A stretch of DNA of 64,000 nucleotides from a bacterium (GTDB lineage Bacteria > Actinomycetota > Acidimicrobiia > Acidimicrobiales > Bin134): contig JAPOVT010000023.1 of NCBI GenBank assembly GCA_026708015.1, positions 1-64,000 of the forward strand, in the 5' to 3' direction. The notes below the pieces were generated by a model. That model was not told the DNA's origin and made no database searches. It was given only the letters and a program-made list of their open reading frames with translations. The position numbers and the translations under genes are program-made. The stretch's first letter is position 1. Each line of letters starts with the position of its first letter. Shown here one piece after another: positions 58,674 through 64,000 of this stretch.

Positions 58674-59017
58674 CTAGGAACTGGCGGGGCCGAGTTGGCG
58701 TTTGTGCTTGTCGCGGGTGATGAAGATGAGGAAGAACACGACGGCGAGGACGAACCAGCCGATCCCGCCCAAAATGAGCGCGTCGGCGGCGTCGTTGGCG
58801 TCTCGGGCCTCGATGCAGATGTCGAGCCAGTCGCTAGAGAGGGGGGCGTCCCGGCACTCTTCGGTTTTCTTGTCGGCGTCGATGCCGACGGGGATGCCGA
58901 TGCCGATGAACAGCACCCCAGCACCAGGGAGATGATGGTGAGCCATTTCATGACCCGGCGGGTCTTGTTCAGGACGACTTGTTCCTCGAAGCCGGGCGGC
59001 GGGGTTGGTTCGGTCAT
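58674..59017 (-). pseudogene. Small membrane protein gene split by a one-base frameshift
   Basis: From ATG 59017: MTEPTPPPGFEEQVVLNKTR, then MKWLTIISLVLG. The rest of a sensible protein lies in another frame: GVLFIGIGIPVGIDADKKTE, then ILGGIGWFVLAVVFFLIFIT and a polar tail. The junction falls in a run of four G near 58921, where a fifth G would restore LVLGVLFIGIG. The protein would have two membrane helices with a ~45-residue extracytoplasmic loop containing two cysteines. Either a real mutation or a homopolymer sequencing error. Confidence 0.6.
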
Positions 59018-59240
59018 TGTGGGTGGCCCCCTTCGGAGGTCGGGTGTCGATTGCCGTCGATGCCGCGACCGGCCCGAAGGAGGCCAGGGGGTGACCCCCG
59101 GCCTTTCGGTCGCGGCTTGATATCGACGGCAGCCGCCAACCTAACCGCCTCGTCAGGGGGTGCCCACCGGGGTGGACAGGGAGTCAACCCGGCAGCTACC
59201 GTCCCCGCTTACACTTGATGAGCAACCTCGGGAGGCATCC

Positions 59241-59465
59241 ATGAGCGCCGAACTGTTGCAACTACTGAACCCAAAAAGCTGGCTTGGCAGACGACAGACT
59301 GCTTCAACGACTAAACCCGCCGATCCAGAGGCCCGCATTCGGGCGGAGGAAGCTGAGATGGACCGCCAGATCGCCGACGGCACCATCGGCCACGATGCCC
59401 TTTCGCGGGAGGAACTAGCGGCGAAATTCAACGACGATCTCGGGCGCGAAGAGTTCGCTGTCTGA
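59241..59465 (+). CDS. Antitoxin-like small protein
   Basis: 74 residues from ATG 59241, with GGGAGG five bases before it. Acidic and charged, with an antitoxin-like end (EAEMDRQIADGTIGHDALSR, EELAAKFNDDLG). The second half resembles the toxin-binding tail of several type II antitoxins; no clear DNA-binding motif is seen in the first half. Five bases upstream of its candidate partner. Confidence 0.55.
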   Translation: MSAELLQLLNPKSWLGRRQTASTTKPADPEARIRAEEAEMDRQIADGTIGHDALSREELAAKFNDDLGREEFAV

Positions 59466-59469
59466 CACA

Positions 59470-59727
59470 ATGCCCCGCTGGAGATGGGCGAACCTGCGCG
59501 TCCTCGATGAGTGGGCAGAGGGTCGAAGCGACCAGGAACGGACAGCCGTCTACCGGGCGATGATGGCGGCTATGGAGTCCGACACGCTGCCGGGAAGGCC
59601 GGTGCTGACCCCACCTGGACGATTGCGGCGAGTGATCGAGACAGAAGCCGCTACCATCAAATTCGCCCCGCCAGAGGACATGTGGAACGCTGCCCACGAC
59701 TGCCTATTCCTACTGGAGATTGGTTAG
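59470..59727 (+). CDS. Toxin-like small protein (RelE/ParE-type size and context)
   Basis: 85 residues: RWRWANLRVLDEWAEGRSDQ, then ERTAVYRAMMAAMESD and PPGRLRRVIETEAATIKFAP. Basic with a hydrophobic end, like small RNase toxins, but without recognisable catalytic residues. Ends four bases inside the convergent IS1595 relic. Confidence 0.45.
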   Translation: MPRWRWANLRVLDEWAEGRSDQERTAVYRAMMAAMESDTLPGRPVLTPPGRLRRVIETEAATIKFAPPEDMWNAAHDCLFLLEIG

Positions 59728-60402
59728 GCGGCTGGCATTTCGTGGCGTTGGCGGAAGTGCGGTCCCTGAGCGATCAACGCCTCGTAGGTGAGCCGCCTCC
59801 CGTCCATGCCCCTCACCAGCTCGCCCATCTGGTCGATGGTGTCCTTCGGACGCTCGTTGTGCCGATGCGAGAACTCAGCCACATAACGGTCCAAGTGCTC
59901 CGAGGAGAGCTGGTGGTACGTCCTGTGATATCCCCTTTTGAGCATCGACCAGAACGACTCCATGCCGTTCGCGTGGGCCATCCCATCGGCCCACTGGCCA
60001 ACGCTGTGGGCCACCGCCCGGTGCCGATACCCGCGGCGTGTGAGCGGCCTGTAGCCCGCCGCCTCGTCGGTCAACACCAGCGCCCCCTTCTCGGCGTGAT
60101 CGGCGACCATGCCGACCAGAGTCGGCGCTGACGTGTCAGCCACCACACGGGCCGCGATCTTGTTGGTGGCCCGGTCCTTCACCCCGGCCACGATGGCCTT
60201 GCCAAAGGGACCGCCAGCCGCCCTCATCCGCTTGTGGCGGTGCTTGTTCTTCTCCAAACCCCCGACATAGGTCTCATCGGCCTCCACCGGCCCGGAGAAC
60301 ACGAAGCCCCCATCGGCGGCCATCGCCTCCCGGAAACGGTGCAACAGGAACCAGGCCGCTTTCTGGCCGATCCCCAGAGCCTTCTACGACATCCAATTCA
60401 AG
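59724..60402 (-). mobile_element. IS1595-family (ISXO2-like) transposase relic, 5' truncated
   Basis: The C-terminal ISXO2-like DDE domain is intact: VEADETYVGGLEKNKHRH, ALVLTDEAAGYRPLTRRGY, and ANGMESFWSMLKRGYHRTYH with the catalytic Glu region. Reading further upstream gives LGIGQKAAWFLLHRFREAMA and then a TAG stop in frame near 60386, and no zinc ribbon. It ends at the VWA fragment. No inverted repeats found. A zinc ribbon of the same family is part of the gene at 53350. Confidence 0.8.
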
Positions 60403-60780
60403 TCAGCGCAGAACCGGCGCGGACGCTAGCCCGCCGCCCATAGCCGGGACCGCCCACGGTAACCTCCGAATCGCAGCCCGGGCGATCAACGACAACGCTC
60501 CAATGTCGGCAGTTGGTCGAAGTGCCCGCAGGGCGGGGAGGGCGGCGGGCGGGGCACAGCTCCAACTCCGGGTCCCCATGGTGGCGGTGTCGGCGCTGTA
60601 GACGGCTATCGCCTCGCCGGGCACGGCATGGGCGAGGATGGTGTGGGTCTCTGCGGTGGCGCGGGCTTGGTCTTCGCGGCCCATGGACCCGGAGGTGTCG
60701 ACGACCATGGCTATGCGGGCGGTGGGCCGGGCCGCCCCGGGTCGCAGCACGGACCCGTGGTCGGGGCGACGGGTTCGCGG
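60403..60780 (-). pseudogene. VWA-domain protein fragment (DUF2201-type)
   Basis: IAMVVDTSGSMGREDQARAT has the metal-ion-dependent adhesion site (D-x-S-x-S), and AHAVPGEAIAVYSADTATMG follows. In intact proteins of this type the VWA domain is at the C-terminal end, paired with an AAA ATPase. Upstream sequence (from ~60780) becomes low-complexity, and the 3' side is cut by the IS1595 relic, so this is a fragment. Confidence 0.6.
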
Positions 60781-61047
60781 GGAGTGCTCTGTGGGGTGGG
60801 CTTTGGGTGGGGTTAATGGTAGTAGGATTTGTGATTGGTGCTTCTCCTTGTATTGCTTGGCCGCTGGGTGGCGGTCTGGCCGGTGGGTCTTGGGTTTTGC
60901 GGGTCGGTGGCCTGTGCTGCTGGCGCTGGTGCGACGGGTTCGCGGGGGTGCGAACTGCGCCCTCATCCCGCTCCTGACGTATTCGCGCGGGGGGGGGTAC
61001 GTGCCCGCTGAGCGGGTACTGCGGTTGGCAGAAGTGAAGGCCCGCGG
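60781..61047. other. Stretch without a recognisable gene
   Basis: About 270 bases with a run of nine G (around 60990), repeated GCGGG units and short overlapping frames. It should contain the promoter of the large secreted protein, but I could not locate it. Confidence 0.35.
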
Positions 61048-64000
61048 GTGAACAGCGCTCACATAGGGCAGCGGCCCCGCAGGCGGGCGGGGCGCATTGG
61101 GCGGCGGGTCACGGCGGTGGTGCTCGCCGTCGCGGTGGGCAGCGGGGTGCTGCCGGTGGTGCCGGGCCCGCTCGGCGCCGAGCGGGCCGAAGCGCAGACA
61201 GCGCAAGACGCCAGCCTCCTGTTCTCCCCCAACACGCTGTCGAGCACCCAGTTCGAAAAAACCGACTCGGGCTATTCGAAGAAGCTCGGTGTTCGCATCT
61301 TCACATCACAGGCAGTCCGAATGCGGGCTGGTGGCGATCTGCGGTTCGGAGGCCCCGGCGGGGGGAACTCCGGCAACCGGTGCGGGTTTGAACGCCACAC
61401 GCCTGACGGTCAGAGCGCTGCGGTGCTCCGAGCCACGCCCGGCGCGCTGGGGACGGGCACCACTCACTGCAACTGGGGGGGGGGGTCGGGCAACATCGGC
61501 CAGTCGGTTCGGGTCACGAGTCCCTCGACCGGCGTCTCTGTCACAGAACTGACTCTGCGCGGGGGAGTAGGTGGTCTGCACAGCGGGGGACCAGCTGGCG
61601 AATACGGGACTTGGGCCGACCTGACGCTGGAGTTCACCAAGGCTGCCTTCGTGGCTCTCAACAAGTCCACGAGCTCCACAACGGTCACCGTCGAGATCGG
61701 CGGGGCACTGGTGCGGGTGAGCAACGGGCCAGGACTCGGCCGCTGCCAGAACGTGTCGAGCCTCAGCGGCGGCGGTGCCAACATCGCCACCTGCCCCAAA
61801 GCGACGGGGACCATCACGGTGACCAAGCCGACCCTTCAGGTGTCGATCTCCACTGGGTCATCCTCGACGGTGGCGGCCAAAGAGGGCACCGATGTCGACG
61901 TCCTCTTCACGGTTTTTCGCCCCGCGATGGGACAACAGCAGAGGCAAAACGTGGCGGCCCCAACCGACATCGAGGTGCCGCTCAAGTTCAGCGGAACGGG
62001 GGTGACGGCGAGCGATAAGCCGAAGACGGCCACCTTCACCTTCCCCAAGGGCAAGTTCTTCTCGTCCCACAAGTTGTCCCTCCCGACAGACACCGTGGAC
62101 GAGCTGCTGGAGGAGATGACGGTCGCGATCGACGCTGACCGGCTGCCCCCAATCGCAGCCGTCGCCCCACAGGTCGGAACGTCGGGAACGTCCATCACCT
62201 TTCAGGTGGTCGACACGAACCCCACCAAGGTGACGTTGAGCGTGCCTGACGGGGTGGCCACTGAGCGGACGTATGTCGCGCCGGGGCCGGCGCTGGTCAA
62301 GGTGGACGTGGGGCGGCCGCTGGACACGGCCGAGAAGATCGAGCTGCCGCTGCTGTTCACCCCGGCGACGCTGGTGCGGGGGACCGACTACGACCTGCGG
62401 CTGAAGCCGGCCAAGGGCGTCTCGCTGGAGGGCGCCACGCTAACCCTCGACGGCGCCGGCGGCGACGGGCCCCAGGTCGCGGAGATCTCGGTGATCGCGC
62501 CCGACGGCGGCGACACCAGCAAGACGCTCAGCGTCGCCATACCCACGGCCCAGACCCCCACCGGCCCGAACGCCCCGGTCATCACCGCCACCGGGTTCAC
62601 GCTCGACGGCAAGCCCCAGGCAGTGACCGGCACCGGCACCGGCACGATCACCTTCATCGACGACGATCCAGTCCGCTACGGAGTTGGTCAGATAATCTTC
62701 ACTCCGCCGAACGACTCCCGGAGCAGATCGCGAGGGTCTGCTCTCGGGGAATGGGAATTCGGGCGCGTCGGGCAGACCGATCAGTACGAGGCGTCACTCG
62801 GCATCTTCCACCGAACTAATTCCAGCTCCGACCGCTACGTCTTGACGGCGATCTATCCGGCGGCAAACGACCCTCGCGGCGGCTGGACGTCCACCGACAG
62901 CGGGCGGTTCGCCAGCGAGATCGCGCTGAGGGGCGGCGAGGTCACCAGAAACGGCGTGAAGAAGACCGTCGGCCCGTCCATCGAGCTCCAGAACGCGCCG
63001 GACGGCATGTCCATTCACAGCTTCCAGCGCGACGCCGACAGGCGTGCCACGGTCACCTTCCGCATGACCGCGGCGGCGCGAGCCGCATTCACAGAGCCGC
63101 AGAACTTTCAAGTCAAGATCGGCGGCATGCTGCTGGGCCAAAGCATAAAGCAGTCCAGAGGCCCGCACTGCACCGACAACGACGACCTGTCCACGGTTAA
63201 CACGTGCCGGCCGATCGTCGCGCACTTCAGGCTCCAGCCCGGACGCGACGGGCGGGTGGTGGCGCCGGAGGTGGCCGTCGAGCTGGGCGACACCACCGAC
63301 GCCACGGCCACCTATGCGATCACCTTGGACCGGGCGCCGTCGAGCGACGTGACCGTCACGCCAACCAGCGGCGACACATCGGCGGTCACCGCGGCGCCGG
63401 TGGTGTTCCGGCCGGGCGACGCCAACGGCGACGCGCCGCTGACCAAGATGGTCACGGTCACCGCAGTCCACAACGATGCCGCCGACAACCCCGGCGGGTC
63501 GAAAGCGGCCGATGTGACCATCAGCCACGCCGTCACCACCAGCGACAACGGCTACAAGAACCTCGCGCTGCCCGATGTCACCGTGGACATCGTCGACGAC
63601 GAGCCCACCGAGGTGTCGCTCACCTTGGCGAATCCCCACCCCGCTCCCGAGCCCATCACTGCCGACGGCCGGATGCTCCTGCGCGAAGGCGGCGGCACCG
63701 GCACCGGCTGGGACGGGGCAACTGTTACTGTGAGCAGCAGCCGGCCGTTGAGGGGGAACGAGACGCTCGCCCCCTCCTTGATGCTGATCAGCGATACCGG
63801 CGTCGACTTCCTCGGCGATGACCGCGACGTGGATATCGGCCGCAGCACGGCCCCCAGCAATACGAATCTGTGCAAATACAACGGCTTCAAGGGCAGGTCG
63901 AGCAGCCCGACGTTGGAATTCACCTCCAACGTGTCCCTGCGAAAGTGCCTGTTGGACGTCAAGCCGTTCGGCACCGACGACGACTCGACCAACGATGCCT
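61048..64000 (+). CDS. Large secreted protein with Calx-beta-like repeats, C-terminus beyond the window
   Basis: Single open frame from GTG 61048 to the window end, at least 984 residues. A Sec signal peptide is clear: basic GQRPRRRAGRIGRR, hydrophobic TAVVLAVAVGSGVLPVV, cleavage site near AERAEAQ-TAQ. No lipobox. After a ~230-residue N-terminal region with a few paired cysteines come repeating beta-rich units ending in ITFIDDDP and VDIVDDEPTEVSLTL, the signature of Calx-beta/cadherin-like repeats that bind calcium. It is likely a cell-surface or secreted adhesin. A gap of relic DNA lies upstream. Confidence 0.82.
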   Translation, partial: MNSAHIGQRPRRRAGRIGRRVTAVVLAVAVGSGVLPVVPGPLGAERAEAQTAQDASLLFSPNTLSSTQFEKTDSGYSKKLGVRIFTSQAVRMRAGGDLRFGGPGGGNSGNRCGFERHTPDGQSAAVLRATPGALGTGTTHCNWGGGSGNIGQSVRVTSPSTGVSVTELTLRGGVGGLHSGGPAGEYGTWADLTLEFTKAAFVALNKSTSSTTVTVEIGGALVRVSNGPGLGRCQNVSSLSGGGANIATCPKATGTITVTKPTLQVSISTGSSSTVAAKEGTDVDVLFTVFRPAMGQQQRQNVAAPTDIEVPLKFSGTGVTASDKPKTATFTFPKGKFFSSHKLSLPTDTVDELLEEMTVAIDADRLPPIAAVAPQVGTSGTSITFQVVDTNPTKVTLSVPDGVATERTYVAPGPALVKVDVGRPLDTAEKIELPLLFTPATLVRGTDYDLRLKPAKGVSLEGATLTLDGAGGDGPQVAEISVIAPDGGDTSKTLSVAIPTAQTPTGPNAPVITATGFTLDGKPQAVTGTGTGTITFIDDDPVRYGVGQIIFTPPNDSRSRSRGSALGEWEFGRVGQTDQYEASLGIFHRTNSSSDRYVLTAIYPAANDPRGGWTSTDSGRFASEIALRGGEVTRNGVKKTVGPSIELQNAPDGMSIHSFQRDADRRATVTFRMTAAARAAFTEPQNFQVKIGGMLLGQSIKQSRGPHCTDNDDLSTVNTCRPIVAHFRLQPGRDGRVVAPEVAVELGDTTDATATYAITLDRAPSSDVTVTPTSGDTSAVTAAPVVFRPGDANGDAPLTKMVTVTAVHNDAADNPGGSKAADVTISHAVTTSDNGYKNLALPDVTVDIVDDEPTEVSLTLANPHPAPEPITADGRMLLREGGGTGTGWDGATVTVSSSRPLRGNETLAPSLMLISDTGVDFLGDDRDVDIGRSTAPSNTNLCKYNGFKGRSSSPTLEFTSNVSLRKCLLDVKPFGTDDDSTNDA

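Overview
The window looks like chromosome of a GC-rich actinobacterium. A mycothiol-pathway glycosyltransferase (mshA), a WhiB-family iron-sulfur regulator with a WhiB7-type AT-hook, actinobacterial-style heme genes and a CtaG-type caa3 oxidase cluster all point there. The mix of phytanoyl-CoA-type dioxygenases, DUF4143 ATPases and a Calx-beta-like secreted protein suggests the class Acidimicrobiia, possibly a host-associated member; that finer placement is inference. Left to right: 1-6.1 kb is a complete branched-chain-amino-acid-type ABC importer (livK-H-M-G-F, minus strand) whose LivM carries a long membrane extension. 6.2-12.1 kb is a set of small-molecule oxidoreductases: FMN-dependent hydroxyacid oxidase, ketopantoate-reductase-like protein, class II aldolase, PhyH dioxygenase, VOC protein and an isopenicillin-N-synthase-like oxygenase. 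It ends in a Phd/PIN toxin-antitoxin pair with a palindromic operator, followed by three minus-strand tRNA genes (Phe, Asp, Glu).

From 13.3 to 27.4 kb is core metabolism: NfeD and SPFH membrane proteins, clpS-ctaA, ctaB, and a cytochrome oxidase locus. That locus holds a normal caa3 set (ctaC-D-E, a subunit IV, ctaG). Upstream of it is a second subunit I/III-like pair whose subunit I has lost every heme and copper ligand. serS closes the block. From 27.4 to 33.4 kb there is a DUF4143 ATPase, two FluC channels, a CcdA/TlpA thiol-disulfide pair and a whiB7-like gene with a predicted leader peptide and attenuator, then a metallo-beta-lactamase-fold hydrolase and oligoribonuclease. From 33.5 to 45.6 kb are dut, an aspartate dehydrogenase, tRNA-Lys, a phosphatase, a MoaD-like protein, mshA-ybjN, proC, and a heme/siroheme operon (SAM hydrolase, small membrane peptide, CysG N-terminal domain, HemA, HemC, CobA-HemD fusion).

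From 45.8 to 61 kb the window becomes an accessory island. It contains two more DUF4143 ATPases (one an internal-deletion pseudogene), a type II restriction-modification pair, an IS30 relic, an AbiEii-like nucleotidyltransferase paired with a protein built on an IS1595 transposase zinc ribbon, and a 161-bp direct repeat in two copies. After these come an HTH regulator / Ser-Thr kinase / TPR operon with a perfect palindromic operator, a small toxin-antitoxin-like pair, an IS1595 relic and a VWA-domain fragment. The window ends inside a large secreted protein (61048 onward).

The strongest candidates for undescribed systems are the HTH-kinase-TPR operon (54.5-57.7 kb) and the AbiEii / zinc-ribbon pair bracketed by the 161-bp repeats (51.7-54.5 kb). 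The ligand-less oxidase paralogue and a set of duplicated stop/start junctions in operons are also unusual. All functions are read from motifs and family resemblance; no database search was possible.
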